Below, piece after piece: positions 27,601 through 39,754 of a stretch of 64,000 nucleotides of DNA; the stretch's first letter is position 1; every line of letters starts with the position of its first letter. The stretch comes from Enoplosus armatus. Its lineage: Eukaryota; Chordata; Actinopteri; Centrarchiformes; Enoplosidae. The notes under the pieces are model-generated. The model worked only from the letters and a program-made list of their open reading frames with translations, did no database searches and was not told the DNA's origin. The translations under genes and the position numbers were made by a program. The stretch is taken from assembly GCF_043641665.1 (NCBI RefSeq), contig NC_092193.1, positions 2,155,001 through 2,219,000 of the forward strand. Reading direction: 5' to 3'.

Positions 27601-28322
27601 ACTTTTTCTTTCTGTTTCACCTCTGAAGTCTTGACTTTGTTGAAGTTGTCGCATATAAAGTCTTCACATTTATTTTGGTTCTGGTTCTGATTGACTCTTT
27701 TAACTAACTAACCAGTTTCCAGCCTGTCAGCTGTCGTGAAAGCCTCCACTCAGCAGCTTTACCTCCTTCTAATTAGACGAGTTGCTGCTTTCAGCCAATC
27801 AGGCTCCGGCACTGTCAGGACTGAGCCCTCACCTTCATTCAATTTAAATCTGCTTTCACCATTCACAAAACCAGGGCTTTTAATCTGACAAGGCAGGCAG
27901 AGATTTGGTAACAAAATCCTGGACATGGTATCAGACCTGTTAACGGTTTCACGTGTCAGTGGTACATTTACCTGCTCTGCGCCCTGGAAGCAGATCCGAC
28001 AGCTGGGAGTGGGGATGCAGGTTTCGCTGCTGCAGTTTGAATGCATCGCCTGCGCCTTGCATGATGTGCCCCCGACCGCCCCATCCTCACTGGAGCAATT
28101 CCCCCCGTTGTTCCCCCCACATGCATCCCTGCAGCTCGGGCCCTCCGGGCAGCCGTCTCCCTCCTCTTCCTCCTCCTGCTCCGCCTCGTCTTCATCGTCG
28201 GGGTGCGGACGTCCTTGGGAGCCGAGCGCTTCGCCTTCATCCCAGGTGTGGCGGTGGGTGATGGTAGTGTCTCCCCTCGCCTCCCCACAACCTGAACCCG
28301 CATCTCCCTCCTCTGTGCTCAT
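18682..28322 (-). CDS. marchf11: E3 ubiquitin ligase MARCHF11, complete coding region, four exons
   Basis: Membrane RING-CH ubiquitin ligase; the family moves ubiquitin onto membrane proteins and sorts them in the TGN/endosome route. Exons read on the minus strand: 28322-27972 (ATG), 22658-22503, 20353-20161, 19004-18682 (TGA); phases 0, 0, 1. Product is 340 residues, shorter than the human protein (about 400), mainly in the N-terminal part. The N terminus is acidic, with a Glu/Asp run. The C4HC3 RING-CH begins [10 protein letters not shown] at the end of exon 1 and continues through [15 protein letters not shown] and CWTCELC in exon 2. Exon 3 gives the first transmembrane segment (about [18 protein letters not shown]) and leads into the second ([17 protein letters not shown]). 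Exon 4 carries a tyrosine sorting motif (YNVF), the conserved [11 protein letters not shown] block and a PDZ-type C terminus VTSV. The close relatives MARCHF4/9 are less likely, given the VTSV end and the neighbours. Confidence 0.95.
18970..18995 (-). promoter_or_regulatory. CTCF-like motif inside marchf11 exon 4
   Basis: On the minus strand the bases CCACGAGGGGGCAGCAG differ by one position from the common CTCF core. They also encode part of VHEGAAVYN, so the match may be a coding coincidence. Confidence 0.3.
19005..20160 (-). other. marchf11 intron 3
   Basis: Non-coding, A/T-rich. I see no gene or full repeat element. Open frames on either strand have no family resemblance. Confidence 0.6.
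20354..22502 (-). other. marchf11 intron 2
   Basis: Mostly unique-looking sequence. It contains one retroelement tail at 21640-21680. No other gene was recognised. Confidence 0.6.
21640..21680 (+). mobile_element. 3' tail of a non-LTR retrotransposon (GGGGATCAATA...(ATTCTG)n)
   Basis: A C-rich run followed by CGGGGATCAATACAGTATCT and a GATTCTGATT tail. A second copy with the same layout is at 47393-47434. This is the usual 3' end of fish L2/Rex1-like LINEs. The clade is not certain, and no reverse transcriptase is attached. Confidence 0.6.
23148..23430 (-). repeat. Dispersed fish repeat, reverse orientation
   Basis: It contains, in reverse complement, the same landmarks as the copy at 30780-31280: a CAGCATGTTAGCATGCTGA block, an interior with ATTATACCTGCTTTACAT, and the end TGCTAGCGTGGCTGTA. 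The shared order of landmarks shows one multi-copy element. Confidence 0.6.
23675..23705. repeat. Perfect 12-bp inverted repeat with 7-nt loop
   Basis: Arms ATATTAAGGAGT and ACTCCTTAATAT around the loop TACACTG. It lies inside marchf11 intron 1. No function can be assigned. Confidence 0.8.
24570..25400. repeat. Tandem array of about six degenerate palindromic units
   Basis: Each unit of roughly 105-155 bp pairs a left arm like CAAGGTCCACTTACTAGC with a right arm like GCTAGTAAGTGGACCTTG around a loop carrying GGTCTTCATCAGCAGAT. Right arms are visible near 24655, 24830, 24940, 25070, 25220 and 25375; clear left arms near 24578, 24980 and 25128. Units have diverged, so the array is old. Solo right arms occur at about 61529-61555 and 48705-48722. 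Confidence 0.75.
26270..26322 (+). mobile_element. L2-like LINE/SINE 3' tail
   Basis: TAAAGCACTCTGAATTGCCT followed by TGAAAGGTGCTCTATAAATA matches the shape of the conserved 3' tail shared by fish L2 LINEs and their SINEs. Only the tail is present. Confidence 0.55.
26877..27540. mobile_element. Possible decayed hAT-type non-autonomous element
   Basis: It starts with CAGTGGTTCCAAAAGTGAGG, a typical hAT terminus, and the sequence at about 27522-27538 (GCTCACTTGGAACTG) is an imperfect inverted match. No clean 8-bp target duplication was found, so the right edge is doubtful. Confidence 0.35.
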
Positions 28323-28780
28323 AATAAAATGAAAAGTCGAAATAAAATTGCATAGATGCCCCCCGACGGCTCACACAGTATCCACCACCACTGCGACGCA
28401 GGGATGTGATGCAGCCTTCAGGCTCCCAGATCACGGCGCTGTCGGAGGATATGCCTCCTCTCCGTGGATAACCGAACCGAGTCGTGCTCCTGTAGCCGAA
28501 CCTATGGCGTGGCAGCTTGGTAGAGCTGCGGATCAGCGGCCGGATCCCCCCGGTGCTGCGGCCCGTCGGTCGCCTGGAACCGCCTCATGCGCTCCGGAGA
28601 CCCGGGGAGCATTTCCAAGCAGCCTCCATGCATCGCAACGGGACTCAGCCGTCCCGAAGCGCCAGATTCCCCCCTCTTCCTCTTCCCTTCCTCCCCCCTC
28701 CTCCTCTGGTCCCCGCCGAGGAAGCTGTCAGCTACACAGCAGCGGCTGGGTAAGAAAGACCGTCCTCCAAACGGGAAAAC
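28030..28780 (-). promoter_or_regulatory. G/C- and CpG-rich marchf11 promoter/exon-1 region
   Basis: Base composition changes sharply to G/C-rich with many CG pairs over exon 1 and about 450 bp upstream of the ATG at 28322. The start site most likely lies between 28330 and 28780 on the minus strand. No TATA box is obvious. Confidence 0.55.
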
Positions 28781-30224
28781 CCGGGTTGAAACCCCTCCTG
28801 ATGTTTCCGAGTATTCACCCTGCTGAGAGGCTCTTGAGCAACAATCCTTCCCAAGTCAGCTGCAAGTTGTCTGATGAGTCTTGCAGGAAGCAGAAAAGAC
28901 GGTTTCCCCGGGGAGATGACCAATCAATCACATTATTATCCCATTAATATGATGGAGGAGATAACTCTCCAGACCCAGGCACTACTTCTGTTCAGCCGGC
29001 TGTAAGAAAGAGATGAGCTGCATCATATTCACAGCAGCAGCCCGCTGAGGAGACTTTATGTGGTGAGATGTGGCGACCCGCAGCACCCTCCCCGTGTTAA
29101 AGGGGTCACCTGCCGGGTTACAGATGGCATCATTATCAAGGGTGGCGACTTAAACCCTTTTAAAGAGGCGCCTCAGCCTATAAATGATGGAGCTATTAAC
29201 CCTCATGGGGCACCGAAGCCTGTCATTCCCTGAAGGTGGTTGATGGAGAATTTAGGGGTCCACGAAGGGGGTTCTGAGAGTCTATGACAGAACGTGGTTT
29301 CACAAATTTCACTGGGATGTAATTAATTGAAAACAAAATCTGAACTATTGGTTCTATTGGTGACTTCCAGCTGAACCTCTTTTCTTTTAAATGTGTTTGG
29401 TTTATTTCATTATATATTAATCTAATGAGCATTTCTCAGATAAATTGCCTAAAATGGCAAAAAAAAGTTAAGACTATAATGTAGTTTTAAGCAGGTTTAA
29501 GGACATTTTGTTGTGTATTAATATACAGTATTTGTCTGTTTAAAGAGCAGCCTTATGGGGGCCCACAAGGAGCCTCATGGTTTTTGACTAATACATTAAT
29601 AAACTACTTACAACTACATTATAGTGTGTGATAAACCATTTAATACATGTTTATACTGGCTATGAATGTTAGATTTCTTAAAATAAAGTGTTAGAAAAGG
29701 AGACATAATGTCTAGATTATTGCCATGACCTGCTTTGCTGTTGGCCAGTATGTTACGCTCAGCCTCCAAATGGAGCTGATAATAAAGTGCGAGGAGTCTC
29801 GGCCGGCGAGTCATGTGTCGTGGGAGACTGCTTTTCCAAGAAGAATCTTCTCCTTCTTTTCTTTTTTTTTTTTTTTGAGGATGTCTATCGCTTTCCGGGG
29901 AGCGGGCCAGTAATGGACTCTAATGCAGCAAAGGAAATTATCCACTCATGTCCAATCACTACCTACGAGGCACCGATCAATACCAGGTCCCCAGGGCTCG
30001 GAGGGAGACCGGGATCGTGCTGAGAGCGAGGAGGGCCGGATGAACTGCTTCTGAACACGTTTTGTTTCGCAGGGGTGGGGACTGAGATGGACTGTCTCTG
30101 ATTTTACTTTTGGATTTCAGCTTCTGTCTGATAGTGTGGCGCCCTTCCATCTAATACATATTTAAAAGACCTCCATGATGGGAATTCAGGTTTCACTCTT
30201 CTTATGCAGGACACACTACATCAA

Positions 30225-30540
30225 ATTAACTGTGGTCACCCTTCAAGGGTTTATAACTACACACTTTATTAATGGTTAATAAATCATTCACTAATGCTTT
30301 ATACATCAGTTTTAAGCCATTAATAAGAAGAAGGCTCCTTTTGCTGTCTTCATTAGGAAATGTTAGTAAGTCAGTAAGAGCTGCAATGATTAGTCAATAG
30401 AGAGTGAATATCTTCACTATTTTTAGGTATTTGAGGGACGAAACTATTAAGAGACATTGTCATAACAATGTTCTTATAAAAATCCAACACGTCTGCAGTT
30501 GTTAACGTTAATAAATGGCTAATAAATGGCTTTTGTTCCA
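30225..30540. repeat. TTAATGGTTAATAAATC-type dispersed repeat
   Basis: The words ACTTTATTAATGGTTAATAA, ATTCACTAATGC and AATAAATGGCTAATAAATGG occur here, with similar pieces at 29580-29700 (TACATTAATAAACTACTTAC). The layout suggests copies of one non-autonomous family. The edges are unclear. Confidence 0.4.
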
Positions 30541-30779
30541 CTGAGAGCTCAAACAGCCCTTCCTGATGAATTAAAGAGCTAAAAGGTCAATGAGTCTGAC
30601 AACCTTTAAAATGTTCTTATTCATGTCACCTGATGTATGCAACTTTAGTACATGACGTACTGACCATTAATACAGCTGTTAAAACCGCTGGTACTAAAAT
30701 GTTAAATCTTTGGGATTTCAACTGAGAGTCTGCAGCCACGGCAGCAGCTCAGAGGAGGTAGTCACGCACTGCGATGTTT

Positions 30780-31280
30780 CGAGCTACATGTCAGCATGCT
30801 AACATGCTAACGCTAGCATGCTGATATTTAGCAGGTATAATGTTTCGCACGCTAACATTTTTTTAAATTCACAATAAACAAAGTACGGCTGAGGCTGACA
30901 GGAATATCAGGTCTGTCAGGTATTTGGTCATAAAGCAAACAATTGGAAAAATTATACAAAATTATTTTTAAAAAAATGATAAATTTGGCCTGATGGAAAA
31001 GTCAGAGGATCACCAACGTTAGTACAATTCCTCCTGAAGAGAACATGAATGTGTGGACCAGTTTTCATGGCAATCCATCCAATAGACATTTCGCTCAAAA
31101 CCACAAATGTCAATCTCAAGTTGCCGCTAGAGGAAAAGTCAGGGGACCACCAGAGTCCGCAGGATCAGTTCTCTGGGGAACATGAACGTCAGCACCAAAC
31201 TGCATGGCAATCCAGACTATAGTTGTTGAGATATTTCAGTCTGGACTTAACCAACAGACCAACATTGCCACGCTGCTAGC
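30780..31280 (+). repeat. Dispersed fish repeat, longest copy
   Basis: In order: a TTAGCATGCTAA-word block, GAAAAGTCAGAGGATCACCA, CATGGCAATCCATCCAATAG, CAAAACCACAAATGTCAATC, a second GGAAAAGTCAGGGGACCACC module and CTGCTAGCATGGCTAAATAC. Shorter copies lie at 23148-23430, 44850-44935 and 55470-55630. The internal module is itself duplicated. Confidence 0.7.
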
Positions 31281-33828
31281 ATGGCTAAATACTGCTTTTC
31301 CATAAAGGTTTTGGATCAACTCCAGGAAACAGAGACGGAAGCCAATCAGGACCAAGTCCAGCGAAGATCTAATTACTCAAATCGGTCCAATCAGGCCAGT
31401 TTCCAGCAGCTGAAACTAAAATACCTTCCATGAGCAGCTTCATTTGAATTAAAGGGAGCCGCCGCCGTCTGCCAATTAAGCCTTGTGAAAATTGAGTCTG
31501 TACATTAATTCGGTTGATCTAATTCACCTTTTCACAACATTTATTGGCAAAATATCATGAAGAACATGAACTGGAGTAGATCTGAAGGCAATAATATAAA
31601 TGCTGAATGCGAGCAAATGAAACAAATCAACAGTTAGTGAGCAAAATGATCAGTATTGGCCTTCAGAAACACGTCAAACCATCATTCTAGTTGAAAGAAT
31701 CACCTCCTCCCATGACTTTCACAGTGCTAATGCCTCTCAGCCATCTGCCCTGTTTCTCTCCCCAAGTCGTCCTGATCAATTAGTCTCCTTCTCGCCGTCG
31801 GCCTGTCTGCAGAGCCCCTCCCCCTCTGTTTTTCCTGTCGACTCTGTAAAACAGTGGCGTACTGTACGGGCAGAGTGCCCTAAACCCCTGAAACCATCGT
31901 GCCGCAAACACTCTCCCAGCCTGCAATAGGAAGTGGGGAGCCTGCCAAAGATAAAGTGGAGGACCACAAACAAATGGAGTAACTGAGCTCATTAAAGGGG
32001 CGGCGTGGTGGGTCAGCATCCTGCTGAAGCCTGATCAGCTTTCGATGACATCATCTGCACGAGGCGCAGAGTCATTGATCGATCTGACGTACCTGAAAAG
32101 ACCTACAGCGATGATGAGCCCAAATCTCTTCAGTAAAAACACAAACACCACAGTGGAAAACCCTGTTTTCAAATGTTTACTGCGTAAAAGTGAACAAATA
32201 CTACCAGTAAAAAGTACTTGAGTAAGTAAGAGTACTCACTGTGAAGAAGAATAGGCTGAAGTTAGCTGAAAACATTGGATTTCTTCAGGAAGGTTCAGGA
32301 ACGAGGAGTAGAAATGAAAAATCATAATAAAATCACAACGTTTTACTGCATTTAAGGTAAGTTGGCGCCCCCTGTCCATTGAAATCACCCTGTACATTGA
32401 AATGAATGCTAATATATGCTTTATGTTATTATGTCACAGTAACGTGCTAAATATACAGTGCCGGCAAAAATGTTGACATGCCAACATGCTAACGTGCTTA
32501 ATACTAAACTTTACTATGTTATCATGCAGTTAACATACAGGTAAACATGCCAAATGTAGGCATTTTATTATGCTAATACTCAGAAGCTAACAAAAGCCAG
32601 ACTATTATTGGATTTGAGGTCAATACCAAAAAAATCCAATAACTATATATTAGATTATATTCGTTTTATAACAAAAATGTTTGAAATGTTTGGTATTGTG
32701 AGCGAGACATTTTACAGTAGACAAATAATAGAAATGAAGACACTGTTTCTTAATTCCTCAGATATATCTTCAGCATTTCTTCAGTGCAATTTCTTGTTTC
32801 TTATCAGCAAACATAAAGTATGTGAGGCTGAAAAAGCACAGCTACATGGGCTTTCTTCAGACCATACTGTGCAACAATCCCAGAAAAGACTTTTTCTCCT
32901 CGTCTCAAGTAGCCAACATTTTTTCTGGTGCATCAGTCTGGAAAACATCTACTGTAAACTTGATTGATCCCATCAGCTGGACGCGGGACCAATCATCAAA
33001 TTGTGGGGTACACATGATGACACCTCTCATAAATCCTCAACCCTGTGAGCGAGAAACCGTCCGTTTTGATTCTTGTGTGGAAAGAGCGTTAACAGAGATT
33101 CAGACTGAAAACAGCTCCGATGGCTGCGTGTCGTTTAAGGTACTGGTGAGGCAATGAAACACAATCCAGGAAGGAACAGGAAGGAGTAATAGATTAATGC
33201 ATTTAAAGGCTTATCAGATGTCAAAATAACGTGCAGTCATACTCACAGGCAGGATTTTACTACTCCGGAAGGTTATCAGGTAAAATAGAGTAAAAAATAG
33301 TTCTTAATTATTAAGAAACAAAGACTGCCATGTATCCAATAAATATGAAACACATTTATTTTGAATCATAAAGATGTAATCGTGTGTTATGTAACTGATT
33401 AGAGTCCAAAATCGTAAAACCACCTCTTTAATATTGATCTACTGAACTTCACAGTTGGTTTCAAAATAATATTATGAATATGACTCATGGCCTCGCTCTC
33501 CACCGAAGTGACAGAGCTCCCGCCTGGATTCAATGTAAGTCAATGTCAAGCAGATTTACAGGACCGACACTTTCCACACCGCGATGCAGCACTACAGTAA
33601 CTGCTCATATAAGAACCGCAAGAAGTAAACTTGGTAAAGTTTTCTCCCCATCAAGGCTCAATACAGGATGACTGATAGGACGAGACGGACATCAGGATTT
33701 TTCTTTCTGCCGCTGTGCGAGGAACCACCATTTTTGCAGCTGTACTTCTGCAAGTCTTGTTGGCTGGAAAACAGCAAAGATCTTAAACGTCACAGTTCGC
33801 TCCACGTTCGGTTCCCTCCAGTTTGACT

Positions 33829-36800
33829 TTAGAACATGACTTGGGCTCTGAAGTGCTTCTGCTTGGTGGCGTTATGGCTCATGCCCATCTTCAGCATCCA
33901 TTTTGACTTCATCATCTGTACGTACTGCATGTCTCTCGGTTTCTGATAGAAGCTGTTGCCTAGGAGAGAGAGATGGGGGGGGGGGCATGTAACAAAAAAT
34001 GTCTTGGCATAAGATTTTCAATCACTGAAGTACCAGTGACTACGTTTTTTAGTCAGCGGTTACAACAGCTTGAACTCCTGAGAGCAACAAAAGGAAATAG
34101 CTTTCATCACTGAACCCAGACTGCCAAAAACACGCCGTCTCCACAATACAGAATTGAATAAAAGTTCACACTCAAATCTTTAAAACACAGCAAAACAACA
34201 AAACTGAAAAATTTAGTTCCCTGGGCCAAAACCTCACAAGTGATTCTTCACTCCCCGACACAATAACTCAAAGCTGGGACTAAGGCACGACTGCAGGGTC
34301 AGAAGCTCTGCACCGAAAGTACTAAAACTAGAGTTCTACTGTGGAGCTGAATCACTGGTAAAATACAAAGTAATGGGGGTTTTCTACAAGTTTTCATGAC
34401 ACCCAAGTAAGTGCATTTTACATGACTGTGGGGGAAACAGAATATTCATTACTGCATCTGTATCTGCTTCTAATAAATCTAAGTAATCCTCATTTTCCCG
34501 TGGTACCCTGTACTATACTGACACCTCAAAATGAATAGAGAGAGAAGACATTTGCATTTGAATGAGGGTTGAGGAGTGTATCCGATCATCTCCATAGCAA
34601 AAAAAAGAAGGGACCTGTGTCCATCCACGAGCAGAGCTGCACGTCCTGAGATCAGCTCGTTCACACGGTCACCTCACTTTTACTTGACTCCAGCATGAAA
34701 GTTCATTCTTGGCTTGGTAATAACATTTCTGCCTGCGGTGGTGGTGGTATAACATGCATGTAAAGTGCTTCACAAAATACAAGCTGAATGGTGACAACTC
34801 TTAATAAATGAGACAAAAAACTGAAGCAGGGTTTGAATGTTAAGGAAACATCGTCAGACTGGACAAACCCTCATTCACTGCTCTTACCTGTTCCTCTCTT
34901 TAAAATGTTAAATATTAACCATATGACCCCAAATAAACTATCCTATCGCTGTCTAAAGGTCCTGGTTGAATCTTACCTCCATCTCCTCCCCAGCCCAGAG
35001 CTCTGTACTGCCGGAGGACTCTGCCAACGGCGTTCTTGTTGTGGGTCAGCACCACGGCTCTCTGCGCTCCGAACCGCTGCTTGTAGTACCTCATGAGGGA
35101 GCGGTGGCCGATCTTAGCACCTGAAGAAACACACAGCGAGGACGTGCACTCTGTTACAAATATGAACACATTAGGTATAAACAAGAAAGCCAGATTATAT
35201 TCACAACAAGCGGCTGAGAGCAGAGATCCAACAGAAACCTCCAGTAACGTTCACAGTGAAAGTCACTTCCTGATTCATTTCAGCACCTGGTCAAGTTTCA
35301 TGGCGTGGCCCACCTCATCACTTCCTCTTTAATCCTTCTATTTAAACAGCAAACCTCACTGAGATTACAATTTTGTTCTTCCAGAGTTAAGTGAACCAGC
35401 AGATATATATATATTACACACACATTGAATATTACACATAGTCCATTTTATTGTCCAAACAAAGGTTTTGTTTAAATTAAACAATTAAATTTTTTAAAGT
35501 GAGTTTAAAGTGAGTTTTCAGTATTGAAAACCGGTTTAGCCGATCTTAGACTGAACACACTGGAGGTGGTACATCTGAAGTTGAAGAGATCAGACATCAT
35601 ATTCACTGTGTTTTTAGAGCACAGGCAAGGAAATTATTTTCACAAGAGATATTTGTCTACAAAATTGGAGAATAACGTTTAATTCAGTCTATTTTCAAGA
35701 ACCGTAAATCTATCAAGCTCAAGTGTGTAGTGAATTGTGAAGTCACAATTTCTTCACATTGCTTGTTTTTGTGTGACTGATAGTCCAAAACTCCAAAATA
35801 CTATGATAATAATAATAATGACAATAATAATGATAATATCCATCTATGATTCATTGATTACGAAAACTGTTTGCGATTCAGGTTTCATCAATGGACTATT
35901 TGATTTGAGAACACACTGCATACCTTTGTCTCAAAACGCCACAGCAGAAGACTGGTTTTATCTTAAAATTAATTTTAACTAATTGCACATTTAGAGATTA
36001 ATTATTAGTATTTGACATCCTGAGTGGTAATAAGGCAGAATTATAAAAAGGCACTTATTTTCGCTATTTAGATTAAATTCAGCACGTCATCAAGGCCTGT
36101 TACATTCTGTGCTTACGCTCCACCATTGAAATCACCTGAAGGGAGAGTCAGCTCCAGCGTGTCGTCGTCATACTCCAGGTTCTTGTCATCAGGCAGCTCT
36201 TCTTCGTCCATTTCAGCGTCCTCTCCCTCCTTCCTGTCAGGGTAGCTGCTCCTGTTGGCAAAAAAAAACAAACAGAAGATATGAAGATATACATGTCATA
36301 CATGTAGGAGGTGATGCATCTCATTCTAACTGGCCACTAAACAAGTAGAGGATTGAACAGTTCACAGATTATTAAACATCTAAACAGAGTAATTAGTTCA
36401 TTACCTGAAGTCGTAGAAGTCTGCAAACTCCAGCGCAGCGTCGCCGTCTGTGAAGAGTTTACAATGGCTTTTGTCTGTCATGTGACTCTGTACTGCTTCT
36501 GCCGAGTAGAACGAACGTCCCTTCTCGTTACACCATAAACACACGTTTCCGGCACCGACTTTCTCTCCTGTAGCACAAGAAAAGAACCACATAAAGATCT
36601 GTCACTCGTATAAAAGGAGCACTGAGTAGCATCTTTAGCAAACACTAAATATCAACAATCAGGAAAACGGGCTGGGAACATCCTTCTTCTGACATTTGGA
36701 ATGATGAAGACTGCATGAGGTGCAGTGATTGGATGAATCAGTCTGTCAGGTGTTCATATTATTTTGTCTGATCTTCATAGACACATAAATATACACAGTG

Positions 36801-38123
36801 ACCCTCCACACCGTGCAGCTATTCTCCGCCTGAACACCACGTGGAGTTTCCTCGCGTTTACACCCAAAACTCACCGAGGTAGCCGACGAGGCCCTTGAGA
36901 TTGACGAGGAACTCCACGTCGGGGATGAAGAAGCCGTGGACTTTGGTCATGTGGGCAACGTTCTTCATGAGTGACTTGGAGTGGTGGGAGCAGAACAGGC
37001 AGTCAGTGACGGGGATGGAGCCCGGCAGAGCAGCGGGTTGGGGGTCAGACGGAGCCGCCGAGTCTCCTTCATTTTGATCCATCGTCTCCTCTTCATCTTC
37101 ATCCTCCTCCATGTCGTCATCATAATCTTCCTCCTCGCCAACGTCCTCCCACTCTTCTGGAACATATTTATTGGAACATGGTGTCACTTTTTAACACAAA
37201 AAACTAATGAAAGATCTCAAACGTTCTGTTCCTTTATCTTACAAGCGATGGGAGTTTATTTACTCTAATTAGTCTTCAAGTGTAGGTACCTTTAACAAAA
37301 AGGAGTAATTAACAGTCTCATTACACTGACAGACGAGCTGTTATTACTCTGAGAAATAATACGTTACAGAGACTTGCAGAAAGAAATTAAAGTAAAAAAA
37401 ACGTTCAAGTACAGATGGGCAATAACAATGTTCTGATATATCATCTTTCACTGGAATCTGACACGTTAGTAAACGCTTGAATGATCAAGATTTGGGCCAT
37501 TAGTAAATAAACAAACAGTCACAACAATGGTTTTACTTCTCCTTACCTTCCCCAGCTGTGGCTCCCTCTTCTCTCTCTCGCCTCTTGGCTTGCTCCTCCA
37601 GCCACATCATCCTGGGAGGTTTCTCCAGCTTCTCCATCCTCTGCCTCGTCGCTCCTTGTGAGGTCTGGGCATTCACTTGGTTGGCCGGGCTCGACTTCTG
37701 CTGCTCTTTCAGGGCCTGCTGCAGGGCCTCATTCCTGGCGTCGTGATCCACCTTCTCGTCACCAAGTCCTTTCTCCAGGTTCTTCTCGTTCATCTTCTCC
37801 ACTTTCCTCTGGGCAGCGAGCAGGGCCTGCTTCTCGGCCTGCTGGTGTTTGTGGGACTGTAGGTGGTTCTGGTAGGCGTTGGCGCTGGAGAACCTCTTGT
37901 TGCAGACGGCGCAGCCCTCTGTGGCCGCTGCATCGTTCAGCTGCTGTTCGGCGGCTGCCCGCTGTGCCAGGACGCGCTCCTGAAAGTTTTCAGCAGTGAC
38001 TGGTGGCATGTCGGCCACCTTGCGCTTCAGGTTGTAGCGGTGCCAGTCGGTTTTGTAGTGCGCTCGCTGCACCTCGCCATCTGCAAAAGCCACTCGGCAG
38101 CTGATGCAGGTGTAGGACGCCAT
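33829..38123 (-). CDS. znf622: Zinc finger protein ZNF622 (REI1/ZPR9 family), complete coding region, six exons
   Basis: Cytoplasmic factor of late 60S ribosome maturation in the yeast Rei1/Reh1 family; the mammalian protein is also known as ZPR9, a MELK partner. Exons read on the minus strand: 38123-37547, 37156-36875, 36567-36405, 36251-36136, 35120-34977, 33959-33829 (TAA). All phases agree and give 470 residues, close to the human 477. Fingers seen: a U1-type finger near residue 4 (YTCISCRVAF...HYKTDWH), a second near 67 (CAVCNKRF...HLQSHKH), a third in exon 2 (CLFCSHHS...HMTKVH) and a fourth in exon 3 (CLWCNEKG...HMTDKSH). Acidic Asp/Glu runs come before and after the third and fourth. 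The C-terminal block has GAKIGHRSLMRYYKQRFG and ends KQKHFRAQVMF. The start is the MASYTC Met, because the upstream Met lies before a splice acceptor. Confidence 0.96.
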
Positions 38124-38128
38124 GGCAA

Positions 38129-39660
38129 CCTGAAGGTAAGAGAAAGTCAAAATAAGATTATTTATATATTGTTCAAAATCACAGATTTGTCTCAGAGGCC
38201 TTTACAAACTTTATACTTCGCTCTCCATCATTAGACACTTTATTTACCCATTTAACCCAACTAAGCGCCATCGGACTAAACTCCTTTTTTTCCCCCTAAT
38301 GAGTATTTTACTTAATGAGAATAATTCTCATTACCGATTACACTGCAGATTATTTTGTCAATGAATCGTTTAGTCTATGAAATGTTAAAAGAAAAGTGAA
38401 AAATGCCCATCACAATTTCCAGAGCCCAAGATGATTCTTCCTATTTGCTTTTCTTGTCAAATAAACAATCCAAAACTCAAAAATATTTGTAATACATTTA
38501 TTTACTATAGTTATGACAAAGAAAAACCTGTCCTCAAATTTGAGAGTCTGGAATCAGCAAATGTCTGGCATTTGCACTTGAAAAAAATCCGGCATATAAT
38601 ACAGGATAGGAAATCAATACTTTAGTAAACTGTTTAACTGGGGGAGAAAGATCAGAACAACAGAAAAAGATCACATTTTGTTGAAATGAATGCTGTGTAC
38701 ATTTCATGTATGCAGAGTTAAAGAGTGACTCTTAGATAATTCCAGCTTCTCAGTGTGAACATTTGCTCAGAAACAAGAAAGCAGACGTCTCTTCGGGATT
38801 CCAGAAATTGTGATGGACATTTTTCACTATTTTGTGATATTTTATAGCCCAAACAATTAATCAATTAAGCATTAAAGAATAATAGCAGATTAGGCAATAA
38901 CAACAATCATTTGTTGCAGACGTAGACTATTCTACTGAGAGGTGTTAAGAGTATTTGTGTCAGTGATAAACACAATAACACCTCTCTGTATAACACAATA
39001 CAACTGAACAGTAGCACATAACTACCATGCAGTTGAATCAACAGCTCTCTAACACGGTGAGAAACAGACACAGTCTGCAGGGTTGTTGTATTCGGGTTAG
39101 CTAGCTCGGTGTAACGTTATCTCACACACTGGACACTGAGTAGTAATTACGTAAAAATAAAGAAATAAACAAAGTTGAGTAACTAAAACGACTTTAGCTA
39201 ATCCCGAAATACGTGAGCTGCATATTATTGTTTGGCTGTGATGTTAATTCATCTGTTTCTCGGTTTCATAACATTAGCTTCATGGACGGTAACGTCAAAC
39301 TTGTGTAACATCAAGTCTGGTTAAGTTAATTGGTTAGCCTAGCCTACCTAGCTAGCGACACCGTAGCTAACTGTCGGGTAAAGTAATAAGTAATAAAGCA
39401 GGTTGGAAGGGACAACGTTAACTTACCAACCGTAATCTACTGAAAGTAAAATGAATTTATCAGCAACTGTTAAACTGTGGTGCTGCGCCAGTCTGAGGTA
39501 AACTATGCTAACGTCGGCTAGCAACCAGCTACCCAAACTTCACACATTTTAGTGTAAACATCAGCTAATAACAGTCCAAACATTCATAATACTCATGACA
39601 ACGACAGAAAGAGGTTACGACAGGCGTCCAATGTTTACTTACCAACTCAGTGAAATGACT
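38129..39660 (-). other. znf622: znf622 5' leader intron and probable non-coding first exon(s)
   Basis: The coding exon begins right after an acceptor (TTACCTTCAG, exon from 38129), so the message has at least one upstream non-coding exon. Two minus-strand donors of the form GGTAAGT lie at about 39421-39427 and 39637-39643. Either could end a first exon. The interval has no other gene. Confidence 0.45.
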
Positions 39661-39754
39661 TTTCCGAAAAAATGTGTTTGAAATGTCTTTTTTGGAAGAG
39701 TGTGCTCTTGTCTCACTCTGCCGCAACAAACCACACCGCCACACGAGGGTAGCT

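Larger units (their letters stand above)
22659..27971 (-). other. marchf11 intron 1 (5.3 kb), repeat-bearing
   Basis: The largest marchf11 intron. It holds a copy of the dispersed GATCACC/TTAGCATGCTAA family (23148-23430), a 12-bp perfect hairpin (23675-23705), the palindromic tandem array (24570-25400), an L2-like tail (26270-26322) and a possible hAT-derived element (26877-27540). No exons were recognised inside. Confidence 0.6.
28781..33828. other. Spacer between marchf11 and znf622
   Basis: No gene was recognised. It contains TTAATAAATGGTTAATAA-type repeat pieces (29580-29700, 30225-30540) and a long copy of the dispersed fish repeat at 30780-31280. The znf622 3' UTR probably ends near the minus-strand AATAAA at 33355-33360. 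Confidence 0.55.

Noticed and set aside
27925..28947. Plus-strand open frames of 135 and 199 residues at the marchf11 exon 1 region
   Set aside because: G/C-rich sequence without stops. The real coding strand is minus, with RING-CH residues and correct splice sites.
37558..38234. Plus-strand open frames over znf622 exon 1
   Set aside because: Antisense shadows of the zinc-finger exon.
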